This document shows, one piece after another, positions 8,299 through 16,873 of a stretch of DNA of 64,000 nt. The stretch is from contig JAQTZE010000009.1 in assembly GCA_028687935.1 (NCBI GenBank), positions 1 through 64,000 on the forward strand, given 5' to 3'. Positions within the stretch are counted from its first letter, which is position 1; every line of letters begins with the position of its first letter. Under the pieces are notes generated by a model. It saw nothing but the letters and a program-made list of their open reading frames with translations. It did no database searches and was not told where the DNA came from. The stretch is from Sulfurimonas sp. GTDB taxonomy: Bacteria; Campylobacterota; Campylobacteria; Campylobacterales; Sulfurimonadaceae. Made by a program: the position numbers and the translations under genes.

Positions 8299-9645
8299 CT
8301 ATCTTCGAAGTGCTCCCGCACCGCCCATTTGTCCCATCATCGCTTGAAGGTCTTTCATACCTTTTGGACCTGAGAACTTTTTCGCCATCTTCCCTGCGTT
8401 TTTAAACTGTTTAATCATTCTGTTTATTTCTACTTGTGTTAAGCCACAACCAGTTGCAATTCTCTGTTTGCGTGAAGCATTCAAGAGATCCGGATCTTCT
8501 CGCTCTTTGAGAGTCATAGAAGAGACCATCGCTTTGATATTTTTAAGTTCAGATGAATTTTCAAAATCAAAATCTTTGATAGCTTTGGACATATTCCCCA
8601 TACCTGGAATCATTCCCATGATAGAGCTCATACTTCCCATCTTTTTCATACTTTCCATCTGTTCCAAAAAGTCATTGTAGTTAAACTTTCCTTTTTGAAT
8701 CTTTTTAGTCAGTTTTTTCGCTTGCTTCTCATCGATCATTGAAGCAGTTTTTTCAGCCAATCCTTCGATGTCACCAAAGCCCATTAAACGGCTTACAACA
8801 CGATCAGGAAGGAAAACTTCCAAGTCTTCCATCTTCTCACCGCTACCGATGAAACGCAGTGGTACTTGAACTTGTGATGAGAGACCTAAAGCAACACCGC
8901 CTTTTGAATCTCCATCATATTTACTTAAAATAACACCATGAATGCCAATCTTCTCTTTAAAGACTTCTGCAGTTTTGATAGCATCTTGTCCCGTCATCGA
9001 ATCAGCTACGTAAAATATCTCATGTGGCTGTGCCGCTTTTTTAACATCTGCAAGCTCTTGCATAAGCTCTTCATCGATTGCCAAACGTCCGGCAGTATCG
9101 ATAAGAACTACATCATAAATACCGCTTCTTGCTTTTTTGAGCGCTGCGTTTACGACTTCTACAGGGTTTTTCGTACTCTCATCTTCAAAAAGTTCTACAC
9201 CAATCTGCGTTGTGATCTGGCGTAATTGTTCAACTGCTGCCAAACGCTGTAAATCGGCTGCAACAACAAGTACTTTTTTCTGCTTATTTTTTAAATAGTT
9301 TGCGAGTTTTCCAGTTGTCGTTGTCTTACCAGAACCTTGAAGTCCAGTCATAAGAATTACTGTCGGAGGATTTGGAGCGAATACAAAGCCCCTGCTGCCA
9401 CCGATTTCTAAAAGTTCGTGAAGAGAAGATTTTAGCGCGCTTAGGAACTGATCTTTTCCAATGCCCTTGAGCTTTGTCTCAATCTGAACTTTGTCTATTA
9501 GGTCTTTTACGACTTTGTGGTTTACATCTGCGCGTAATAAGTTTTTTTTGAGCTCAGTAAGCGCTTTTGAGAGAGCTTTGTCATCATCATGAAAACGAAT
9601 TTTTTTAATAGCACTTGTAAACGACTCTGTTAATGTGTCAAACAT
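8299..9645 (-). CDS. ffh: Signal recognition particle protein Ffh
   Basis: A 448-residue SRP GTPase that binds signal peptides of membrane proteins on the ribosome together with 4.5S RNA. It has the NG domain with P-loop MTGLQGSGKTTTTGKLA, DTAGRL and SKYDGDSKGG, then the Met-rich M domain (MESMKKMGSMSSIMGMIPGMGNM and the C-terminal MGQMGGAGALRR). Length is normal. Upstream, TTAGATAAAATTCGC resembles a -10 element, and AGAGGAGAGAG is the ribosome binding site. Confidence 0.98.
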   Translation of the reverse strand: MFDTLTESFTSAIKKIRFHDDDKALSKALTELKKNLLRADVNHKVVKDLIDKVQIETKLKGIGKDQFLSALKSSLHELLEIGGSRGFVFAPNPPTVILMTGLQGSGKTTTTGKLANYLKNKQKKVLVVAADLQRLAAVEQLRQITTQIGVELFEDESTKNPVEVVNAALKKARSGIYDVVLIDTAGRLAIDEELMQELADVKKAAQPHEIFYVADSMTGQDAIKTAEVFKEKIGIHGVILSKYDGDSKGGVALGLSSQVQVPLRFIGSGEKMEDLEVFLPDRVVSRLMGFGDIEGLAEKTASMIDEKQAKKLTKKIQKGKFNYNDFLEQMESMKKMGSMSSIMGMIPGMGNMSKAIKDFDFENSSELKNIKAMVSSMTLKEREDPDLLNASRKQRIATGCGLTQVEINRMIKQFKNAGKMAKKFSGPKGMKDLQAMMGQMGGAGALRR

Positions 9646-9722
9646 GAGACTCTCTCCTCTTATTTTTTTGAATGTAAAAAGTTGCGAATTTTATCTAAAA
9701 CTTGCTTTTATTTTTCTTTAAG

Positions 9723-10457
9723 TTACTCGAAGTTCACAAAGGTCTTTGGTTCTTGTGCTACAAATTCCATGCCTAAAAGTCTTACTTTATATGCGTGGAG
9801 CATAACGCGTTTTGCACGACGTCCGCCGTACTGTTCATCACCAATAATCGGATGATCAATGTAACGCAGGTGTGTACGAATTTGGTGTGTTCTTCCATGA
9901 TGTATGATACATTTTATCTTGGTCTTATTCGCACTAACAATATCAGGAAAGATCTCTGTTCTTGCAGGTTTACCTTTTGAAGATACATTGGAGTACGCTT
10001 TATTATTTTTCTTTTGTGTAAGTATAGGTTTATCCACTTCAACAGGCTCAGCGATGATACCCTCAACCCATGCGATATACTCTTTGTAGACGTTATCTTG
10101 TTTAAACTCTTTGATTGCTTTTTGACGAAACTCTTCGTTTTTTACTAGCATCAAAACCCCACTCGTTTCACGGTCAAGTCTATGTAAAAGTACAGCCGGT
10201 TTGAATTGTCTCTCTATCTCATCCGAGTTCACATGCGCAGGTTTGTCTACGACGATCATATCATCGTTTTCAAAGATAGGTCGTATCTTCTCTATTTTTT
10301 CTACACGGAACATTGTTCTAGCATCGATGTCACCACGTGCTATCATCACTTTTTTATTTCCGACATAGACCAAACCACGATCTATCATAGACTTTGCTTC
10401 AGAATTTGAAACACCCTCTTGGAGTGCCAATATTTTATATGCTTTTTCTTTTTCCAT
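9723..10457 (-). CDS. RluA-family pseudouridine synthase
   Basis: A 244-residue rRNA/tRNA pseudouridine synthase. An N-terminal S4-like RNA-binding region (residues 1-50, SEAKSMIDRGLVYVGNKKV) is followed by the catalytic domain, with the Asp in LLHRLDRETSGVLMLVK and the C-terminal HHGRTHQIRTHLRYIDHPIIGD. Target site is not readable from sequence. It is the last gene of the long run that starts at the UvrD-type helicase, 3 nt after waaA. Confidence 0.92.
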   Translation of the reverse strand: MEKEKAYKILALQEGVSNSEAKSMIDRGLVYVGNKKVMIARGDIDARTMFRVEKIEKIRPIFENDDMIVVDKPAHVNSDEIERQFKPAVLLHRLDRETSGVLMLVKNEEFRQKAIKEFKQDNVYKEYIAWVEGIIAEPVEVDKPILTQKKNNKAYSNVSSKGKPARTEIFPDIVSANKTKIKCIIHHGRTHQIRTHLRYIDHPIIGDEQYGGRRAKRVMLHAYKVRLLGMEFVAQEPKTFVNFE

Positions 10458-10460
10458 CTT

Positions 10461-11639
10461 TTACTTTCCTTTGCTGCATTGGAGTATCATCTCTACTACT
10501 CTATTTAAATCTATCTTCTCTTCTACGCGAGAAGAGGGAATATTTTTGCACTCGATGAGCGCTTTGTGTATTTCATCTGCTTCTACGTATTGTACGTGAT
10601 GCACATATTTGAAAAGCTCTTTTTGGTGAAAGAAGTGCTTTCCTGTAATGATTTTGCATCCAAAATGTGCAGGTTCAAGCGGATTATGCCCACCTACATC
10701 TTCTCTAAACGCACCGCCAAGAATTGCTATGTCACTGATCGCGTAGATATTATTCAGTTCACCCATTTTATCGACTAAAATTATATCATTTTCGAAGCTC
10801 TGCGTTTGCGAAAAGAGAGAACTACTCCAGCCATTTTGCTCAGCATAGCTTTGAATAAGCGCATAAACACTCTTAAATCGTTCCGGATGTCTTGGCACGA
10901 TAATAAGCTTTGCATCATACGATTTTTTATACTCTCTAAACGCAAGCAAAACGCTCTCTTCTTCGCCTTCATGCGTACTCCCAGCGACGATAGTTTCAAT
11001 ATCTGGCTTAGGATACTCTTTTGCTTTTTCTATCTTAGCAGCAAGTTTTATATTGCCAACGACTTCTATATTTCGAGCCCCAAGTGCCAAAAATCGATTT
11101 TTATCCACTTCGCTTTGTGCAAAGATAATCTCTACTTTTGATAAAAGCTTCTCATAAAACCATGCAAACTGTAGATATTTCTTTGCACTTCGCTCAGAGA
11201 TACGCGCATTGAGCAGAATTATCTTTGTACCTCTCGCAAACGCAACGCGAAAAAGCATATACCAAAACTCAGCCTCAAGTACAATAAGCACTTTTTCTTT
11301 TCGTACCCAAAACGGCAAGAACATCTCATAGGGAAGATAGCGTACCTTGGCATCGTATTTTTTTGCTTCTGCGTTTCCCGTTTGTGTAATCGTCGTAATC
11401 TTTATATCTTGCTTACCAAGAAGTTCCAGCAAAGGCTTCAGCGCTCTTACTTCACCTAAAGAACAGACATGAAACCAGATAGCTTCTTTGACATCAAATC
11501 GTGAGTTATTGAAAAGAAAAAAACGCGATGGAATGGATTGTTTATATTTCGATTTAAAAGAGAGGGTTATCAGAAGCGGTAACGCCACAAGATAGAGCGC
11601 TACGCTTAAGAAATAATAGAGTATCGTAAATGGCGACAA
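10461..11639 (-). CDS. waaA: 3-deoxy-D-manno-octulosonic acid (Kdo) transferase
   Basis: A 392-residue inner-membrane-anchored GT-B glycosyltransferase that adds Kdo to lipid A precursor. One N-terminal TM helix (residues 5-25) is followed by FHVCSLGEVRALKPLLELL, ITTITQTGNAEAKK, the VLEAEFWYMLFR segment, LLNARISERSAKK and the C-terminal DIAILGGAFREDVGGHNPLEPA, all WaaA hallmarks. It sits between flgZ and the rluA-family gene, as I recall for H. pylori HP0956-HP0958. Confidence 0.94.
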   Translation of the reverse strand: MSPFTILYYFLSVALYLVALPLLITLSFKSKYKQSIPSRFFLFNNSRFDVKEAIWFHVCSLGEVRALKPLLELLGKQDIKITTITQTGNAEAKKYDAKVRYLPYEMFLPFWVRKEKVLIVLEAEFWYMLFRVAFARGTKIILLNARISERSAKKYLQFAWFYEKLLSKVEIIFAQSEVDKNRFLALGARNIEVVGNIKLAAKIEKAKEYPKPDIETIVAGSTHEGEEESVLLAFREYKKSYDAKLIIVPRHPERFKSVYALIQSYAEQNGWSSSLFSQTQSFENDIILVDKMGELNNIYAISDIAILGGAFREDVGGHNPLEPAHFGCKIITGKHFFHQKELFKYVHHVQYVEADEIHKALIECKNIPSSRVEEKIDLNRVVEMILQCSKGK

Positions 11640-11642
11640 GGC

Positions 11643-12356
11643 CTATTCTTCGCTAACTTTCATGTACAAGATACGACCACAGTGTGGGCAAGTATTGATC
11701 TCATCGCCTTTGATGACATCTGCATATACTTTATCACTAATAAGCATATGACAACCCATACATGCTTGATCTTCAACTTCAACAACAGTTGAATTTTTTG
11801 CCCAGCGACGAACTTTTTGGTAAAACGCAAGACCTTTTTGATTTACTTCTCCAAGAAGCTTCTCTTTTTCAACAAATACTTTTTGTCTCTCAAGATTAAT
11901 AAGCTCTAGTTTTGCATCTACATCTGCTTTTACAGATTCGAGTTTTGTATTGAGTTCTTCAAGTGTCACTTTTGCAGATTCAACTTGTGATTTTTTTGAG
12001 TCGATGATTCTCTCAAGTCTTTCGATCTCTTCATTTGCGAAAGTTACTTGTTCTTTTGCTATTTCTTCTTCTAGTTGAAGAGATTTCATCTCGCGCTCAG
12101 TTTTGATTTCAGAGCTTTTTTTTGCATTGTCTTCTAGTTTTTGAGAAAGTTCTTTGAGGTGAAGTTCATTTTTTGCTTTTTTCACTTCTTCTGTTTTAAT
12201 TTCTTGCGTTAAATTCTCAATATCTGAGTGAATACTCTGAGTTTTTGCTAGTGCTGCTTCATAACTATAGTTTGCTTCTTCAATTTGAGGTTCAAAAGCG
12301 TCGATTTCTTTATCTACTATTGAGAGGTCTATTAGTTGTTTAAGGTGCTTGTTCAT
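11643..12356 (-). CDS. flgZ: Coiled-coil zinc-ribbon protein (HP0958/FlgZ-like)
   Basis: A 237-residue protein with a long antiparallel coiled coil (residues about 15-175, very rich in Glu/Lys/Leu) and a C-terminal zinc ribbon with CMGCH and CPHCG. In H. pylori the family member HP0958 stabilises sigma-54 (RpoN) and controls flagellin mRNA. Immediate neighbours waaA and nif3 match that locus. The function is by homology and synteny; the zinc-ribbon family (DUF164) is wider than flagellar control. Confidence 0.8.
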   Translation of the reverse strand: MNKHLKQLIDLSIVDKEIDAFEPQIEEANYSYEAALAKTQSIHSDIENLTQEIKTEEVKKAKNELHLKELSQKLEDNAKKSSEIKTEREMKSLQLEEEIAKEQVTFANEEIERLERIIDSKKSQVESAKVTLEELNTKLESVKADVDAKLELINLERQKVFVEKEKLLGEVNQKGLAFYQKVRRWAKNSTVVEVEDQACMGCHMLISDKVYADVIKGDEINTCPHCGRILYMKVSEE

Positions 12357-12401
12357 TGGACTCCTTTGGGGTTTCTCGAGTTTACCATTTTTACTATAAA
12401 G

Positions 12402-13130
12402 TCATGAAATATAAGTAAATGGATTTTCTGATGATGAAATTATAACTTCTAAACCTAAATTTTTCAAATGCTTTGCTAAAATTTGTGAAAAAAAGCGTTC
12501 ACTTTCATAATGGCCTATGTCAATCAGTGACAAATTTATACTTTTTGCTTCCATTGCGTCATGGTATTTGACATCTCCGGTCAAAAAGCAGTCTGCTTCA
12601 ATCGAGCGCATAAGTGAGCAACCAGAGCCTGTTATCAGAGCTGCGATATTTACATATTCAGAGCACTTTACACATCGTACATGAGAGAGTCCAAACGCAG
12701 TTGATACTTTTTTTGCAAAGGTGTCAAAATCTTCATCGATTTGTAGATAGGCGACAAAGCCGTCTTTTTTGATTATCTCATAGCCAAGTATCTCTTTAGC
12801 CACATATTCATTAAGATGCGTTTGGTCAAAGTTGGTATGCATCGCAATATTTGAGATATTTTTTCGTATCATCTTTTGGATAAGATTTGCAGGATATTTG
12901 CTAAACTGAAGCTGCTTCAATCCGCCAAAGATAATAGGATGATGCGTGATAAGCAGAGTCTCTTCATCGATTGTATCTATAAGTGCTTCATCCACATCGA
13001 TACTTAAAACTACTCGTTTGACTTCTTGTGAAAAATCACCAAGCAAAAGCCCTGAATTGTCCCACGATTCTTGCAGTGCAAAGGGTGAGAGTTCATCAAG
13101 TAGTCTATAAATCTCTGAGATTTTCATCAT
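12402..13130 (-). CDS. Nif3-like dinuclear metal centre protein
   Basis: A 242-residue member of the Nif3/YbgI family, whose members form toroidal hexamers with a dinuclear metal site; the reaction is not established. Visible metal-site motifs are LLITHHPIIFGGLKQL, NIAMHTNFDQTHLNEYV, and near the C terminus DIGHYESERFF. The start is 1 nt from the TPR-protein stop, so it is translationally coupled. Confidence 0.9.
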   Translation of the reverse strand: MMKISEIYRLLDELSPFALQESWDNSGLLLGDFSQEVKRVVLSIDVDEALIDTIDEETLLITHHPIIFGGLKQLQFSKYPANLIQKMIRKNISNIAMHTNFDQTHLNEYVAKEILGYEIIKKDGFVAYLQIDEDFDTFAKKVSTAFGLSHVRCVKCSEYVNIAALITGSGCSLMRSIEADCFLTGDVKYHDAMEAKSINLSLIDIGHYESERFFSQILAKHLKNLGLEVIISSSENPFTYIS

Positions 13131-13727
13131 CTATCCTTGTATCTTTGCTAACTCTTCTTTCACCTCAGCAAAATCAGGATTGAGCTCAAGCGCTTTTTCA
13201 TACATCACTATCGCTTCATCATTTTTATGCATATCCACAAGAAGATTTCCATAATTATAATAGGTCACTGGGTTTGCTGCATCGATATCTATAGAAGCCT
13301 GAAGATGGTTCTTTGCAGATGCAAACTCACCTTTTTCTCTGTAGATAGAGGCTATAGCATTATGCACATATTCATTCTCTTCGTCCACTTCAAGTGCCTC
13401 TTTATAGTAGCTAAGTGCATCATCGCTGTTTCCTGTTTGATTTAAGATATACGCTATCTTAAATAATATATCTGCGTTTTTTGCATCTTTTGCGTTTGCT
13501 TCAATAAGCAGAGCCAAAGCTTTTTCTTTATCATCATTTTCAAAAGCCTCATCCGCTCTTTGGACTAAAGCCTCCGGTGAAAAAGTAGAAAAAGCCTCTG
13601 CTGTTCTTGGTGCATCTTCAAAAGAGCTATCACCTTCTTCTTTATCTTTGAGTGTTTGTATATGCTCGTATATTTTGTATGCAAAATAAGCAGAAGCCCC
13701 GAGCATAAGAAGTTGAAAAATTGTCAT
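13131..13727 (-). CDS. Membrane-anchored TPR protein
   Basis: A 198-residue protein with an N-terminal hydrophobic anchor (residues 3-20) and an acidic linker, then about four tetratricopeptide repeats from residue 52 on (for example AKNADILFKIAYILNQTGNS, NPVTYYNYGNLLVDMHKNDE). TPRs mediate protein-protein contact; the partner is unknown. Its start overlaps the M23 peptidase stop by 4 nt, which suggests a role in envelope or cell-wall work. Confidence 0.85.
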   Translation of the reverse strand: MTIFQLLMLGASAYFAYKIYEHIQTLKDKEEGDSSFEDAPRTAEAFSTFSPEALVQRADEAFENDDKEKALALLIEANAKDAKNADILFKIAYILNQTGNSDDALSYYKEALEVDEENEYVHNAIASIYREKGEFASAKNHLQASIDIDAANPVTYYNYGNLLVDMHKNDEAIVMYEKALELNPDFAEVKEELAKIQG

Positions 13728-14596
13728 GAAATATCCTTGAGTATTGTATTGTTCATCAGTTCTATAAACTGAAGTGGATCGACCTGTACTTTGTTTATAC
13801 GCACAGCAAAATGCAAATGCGGTCCTGTGACACGACCGCTCGCTCCTGAGAGACCGAGTTGTTGTGCTTTTTTGACTTTTTGTCCTTTTTTGACATCAAA
13901 CTTGCTCATATGAAAATAGCATGTATAGATACCTTGTCCATGGTCTATCAGCACCGTCCCACCAGAGTAAAATCTCTCAGCTACAAGTGCGACAACCCCA
14001 TTATTACTTGCAACAATTGGTGTACCAACGGCTGCACGATAATCTGTTCCGCTGTGGTAGCCTTTGAGTGAATCGTTATAGACTCTTGCTTTGCCAAAAT
14101 CACTCGTTATCACGCTCTGCATCGGTGCGATAAACGCAGACTTGATATAACTCTCTTTATTAACAGTTCCATAGATACGCATCGCCTCGGCATACTCTTC
14201 TTCTGTACGATCTTTTACTGCTTTACTTGTAGGATTGACTTTTGAACTGCTTACTTGTATCTGTTCTTTTGTATATTTTCCATCTTCTACTTTGATAAAC
14301 ATCTCTTCACTAAACGCAGCCCCGTTTTTTGTATAAGTGAGTGTGAGTTTCTCTTGAGATGGCGTTTGATAATAGCTTATCGGTATTAGTGCATACATCT
14401 TTGTTGCATCTAAAGGATGTTCAAAAACTCCAAAAGATTCATCTTTGTGAGAAACTTTACTATAGATTATATTTTTCTCTTTCTCAAAGCTGATATAAGT
14501 TGTTCTACCATTTGTCACGCTTGTATCACCAAGCGTATATTCAAGCGCAAAAAGAGAGTATGTAGCTACGATAAGTGTGATAAATATGCGCATCAA
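13724..14596 (-). CDS. M23-family (LytM) peptidoglycan endopeptidase
   Basis: A 290-residue secreted protein with a signal peptide (residues 1-17) and a C-terminal M23 domain. Zinc ligands are visible in [15 protein letters not shown] (H-x3-D) and GPHLHFAV (HxH), with the extra His in YTCYFHMS. All catalytic residues are present, so it should cut peptide cross-bridges in the periplasm. Homologues in Helicobacter and Campylobacter shape the helical cell. It overlaps smpB by 4 nt upstream and the TPR gene by 4 nt downstream. Confidence 0.9.
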   Translation of the reverse strand: MMRIFITLIVATYSLFALEYTLGDTSVTNGRTTYISFEKEKNIIYSKVSHKDESFGVFEHPLDATKMYALIPISYYQTPSQEKLTLTYTKNGAAFSEEMFIKVEDGKYTKEQIQVSSSKVNPTSKAVKDRTEEEYAEAMRIYGTVNKESYIKSAFIAPMQSVITSDFGKARVYNDSLKGYHSGTDYRAAVGTPIVASNNGVVALVAERFYSGGTVLIDHGQGIYTCYFHMSKFDVKKGQKVKKAQQLGLSGASGRVTGPHLHFAVRINKVQVDPLQFIELMNNTILKDIS

Positions 14597-15045
14597 TTCC
14601 CTTTCATCGAACGCTCGATATCGCGTTTCATATCTTTTTCTTTAAGGTCTTGGCGTTTATCGTGCAACTGTTTTCCTTTTGCAATAGCGATCTGAATTTT
14701 TACAATATTTCTATCATTAAAATAGAGTTGCAAAGGTACAACTGTATAGCCATCTCGATTGACTGCTTTGAGCATCTTTTGTATCTGTTTTTTGTGCAGC
14801 AGAAGTTTTCTACTACCGCGTTCTTCGTGCGTGTAAAAATGGTGTGTTGTCTCAAGTCTGCCTATATGTGCATTAAACAAAAATGCTTCTTCTCCGACAA
14901 AACGGATAAAACTGTCTTTGAGATTTACCTTGTGTGCACGAATCGCTTTAACTTCACTCCCTGCCAAAACTAAGCCCGCTTCAAACTTTTCCTCTAAAAA
15001 ATAGTCAAAATAGGCTTTTTTATTTTTTGCAATTGTCTCGCCCAT
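14593..15045 (-). CDS. smpB: SsrA-binding protein SmpB
   Basis: A 150-residue tmRNA partner for trans-translation on stalled ribosomes. N-terminal [29 protein letters not shown] and the basic C-terminal tail [22 protein letters not shown] are diagnostic. The start shares one base with the ispE stop. The tmRNA gene itself is not in this window. Note the possible SspB-like adaptor at 19990-20448. Confidence 0.96.
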   Translation of the reverse strand: MGETIAKNKKAYFDYFLEEKFEAGLVLAGSEVKAIRAHKVNLKDSFIRFVGEEAFLFNAHIGRLETTHHFYTHEERGSRKLLLHKKQIQKMLKAVNRDGYTVVPLQLYFNDRNIVKIQIAIAKGKQLHDKRQDLKEKDMKRDIERSMKGN

Positions 15046-15818
15046 TATTTTTCCTTTACTCTAAAAAAACTGCTGCCGCTGCCGCTAAAATGCCAGCCAT
15101 CTTGATAAAACTGCTGTAACTCTTGATACTCTTTTAAAGCTGGAGCAAAAAGATCATTTGCTTCGTTTGCACTCATAGTTTTTAAAATATCTATAGACTT
15201 TGCCGTTTTAAAATTCTCTGTTTCTTCTGCGTTTATCGGCGCGTAAAAATTTGCTCTGTAAGAGCTATATACTTTTGGTGTACTTATCTCAAGCTTTGGA
15301 GTAAAGGTCTCAAGATCAAGCAAATCTTCTTGAAACTCTTCTACGATTTCACCAATACCGCTCACATTTGCCGCGTCATATCCATAAATAAAAAAGGGAA
15401 CATCCGCTCCGACCTTTAAACCGATTTTTGCAAGTTCATGCAGACTCAGACCTAAATGCAGTACTTCGTTACACATCTTTAAGTAGGTTGCCGCATCACT
15501 GCTCCCGCCGCCAAGACCTGCAAACGCAGGAATAGCTTTTTTCACCTGCACCCCGTGCGTACGCATGAGTTTTTCCAACGATGCTGACTCTGTTGCACAC
15601 TTGAGTGCAAAGTAGGCTTTGTAGATAGTATTTTGTTCTATAGTACAAGAAAAGTCCCCATGAATCTCAAACTTTTCACTTGTCTTTGGAAGAAAAGAGA
15701 GCTCATCATAGAGATCATTCACGCGCACAAAACGCGAGATGATCTCGTGATACGCTCCACGTAAGCCAGTTATCTTCAAAAATATATTGACCTTCGCATA
15801 GGCCTTGTAGATTTTCAT
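15045..15818 (-). CDS. ispE: 4-diphosphocytidyl-2-C-methyl-D-erythritol kinase
   Basis: A 257-residue GHMP kinase of the non-mevalonate isoprenoid pathway, phosphorylating CDP-ME. Motifs: N-terminal [21 protein letters not shown], the ATP loop [27 protein letters not shown] and the C-terminal FSGSGSSFF. Slightly shorter than the E. coli enzyme, as usual in this phylum. It lies between csrA and smpB, an order also seen in Campylobacter. Confidence 0.95.
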   Translation of the reverse strand: MKIYKAYAKVNIFLKITGLRGAYHEIISRFVRVNDLYDELSFLPKTSEKFEIHGDFSCTIEQNTIYKAYFALKCATESASLEKLMRTHGVQVKKAIPAFAGLGGGSSDAATYLKMCNEVLHLGLSLHELAKIGLKVGADVPFFIYGYDAANVSGIGEIVEEFQEDLLDLETFTPKLEISTPKVYSSYRANFYAPINAEETENFKTAKSIDILKTMSANEANDLFAPALKEYQELQQFYQDGWHFSGSGSSFFRVKEK

Positions 15819-15828
15819 CTTTTATCTC

Positions 15829-16059
15829 TTATTTTTTGAGTATTTTACTTAAAAGTGTCAACTTTTCGATACTCACTTCTTTTGAAGAGGCGATGTTTGC
15901 ATCTTTGACATCTTCTAAAAGTTCACTTCTCATGATTGAAACATCATGTGGCGCTTCTATTCCGAGCTTCACTACACCCTTATCCACGGATATAACCTTA
16001 ACAATTATGTTCTCTGCGATTACTATGGATTCATCTAATTTTCTAGCAAGTACTAACAT
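15829..16059 (-). CDS. csrA: Carbon storage regulator CsrA
   Basis: A 76-residue RNA-binding translational regulator. MLVLARKLDESIVI and VVKLGIEAPHDVSIMRSEL are the conserved strands and RNA-binding face. In Campylobacterota CsrA represses flagellin translation and is antagonised by FliW, whose gene is at 51050-51430. The start overlaps the truB end by 17 nt. Confidence 0.96.
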   Translation of the reverse strand: MLVLARKLDESIVIAENIIVKVISVDKGVVKLGIEAPHDVSIMRSELLEDVKDANIASSKEVSIEKLTLLSKILKK

Positions 16060-16873
16060 ATATCCTACCTAGTTCGTATGTAACGGTTTCATTTTCTATT
16101 TTGATAATTGATATATTATCACCATTGTCTAGCCAATAATGCCCATCTTCTTTAATTTCTAGATCTTCCAAAGCAAGAACTCTTCCATATTTAAGATTTT
16201 CAAAATCTCCATGATAATGATTGAGTGGAATATTGAGCGATTTTTTGATATCTAAAACTTCTTCACCATTGTAGCAAAACTGTCCCTCACTCAGCCTCTC
16301 TAGAGCACTAAGGCTTCCATGTTCCACTCCAAGTCTTGTGGCGATTATCTGACCGAGCGAGCGTATATAAGAACCCTCAGAGACTGTTGCTTCAAAGGTT
16401 ACAAAAGGATGTCTATAATGGACTAGCTGCGTTTCATAGATAGTTGAGTTTATCTTATTGAGCACAACTTCCTTGCCTGCGCGCGCCAAATCGTAAGCAC
16501 GCTGGCCATTGATCTGTTTTGCACTGAAGATTGGCGGTGTATATTCTAGTTCACCCTCAAGAGACTTAATGACATCCAAGACTTTTGCATCGCTAAACGC
16601 AGGAACTATTTCAACATTTTCTATGAGTTCTATATCCAACGAATCACTCTTTGCACCTAGCCAAAGTGTCGCTCTGTACTTTTTTGGTGTTTTATCTAAA
16701 AATCTAAAAAGCTTTGTGTGCGAACCCATCCCGATGATAAGCACACCTTTTGCAAAAGGATCAAGCGTTCCTGAAAAACCAGCTTTTTTATTATTGTACT
16801 TGCGTTTAAGACGACTGAGAAAAAGGTTAGAACCTATACCAGAAGGCTTGTATGCGACGAAAAGACGATTCAT
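16043..16873 (-). CDS. truB: tRNA pseudouridine-55 synthase
   Basis: A 276-residue enzyme making psi55 in the T-loop of tRNAs. N-terminal LFVAYKPSGIGSNLFLSRL, the catalytic Asp in AGFSGTLDPFAKGVLIIGMG, KKYRATLWLGAKSDSLD and YIRSLGQIIA are diagnostic. The start overlaps the helicase stop by 4 nt. Confidence 0.96.
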   Translation of the reverse strand: MNRLFVAYKPSGIGSNLFLSRLKRKYNNKKAGFSGTLDPFAKGVLIIGMGSHTKLFRFLDKTPKKYRATLWLGAKSDSLDIELIENVEIVPAFSDAKVLDVIKSLEGELEYTPPIFSAKQINGQRAYDLARAGKEVVLNKINSTIYETQLVHYRHPFVTFEATVSEGSYIRSLGQIIATRLGVEHGSLSALERLSEGQFCYNGEEVLDIKKSLNIPLNHYHGDFENLKYGRVLALEDLEIKEDGHYWLDNGDNISIIKIENETVTYELGRIYVSTC

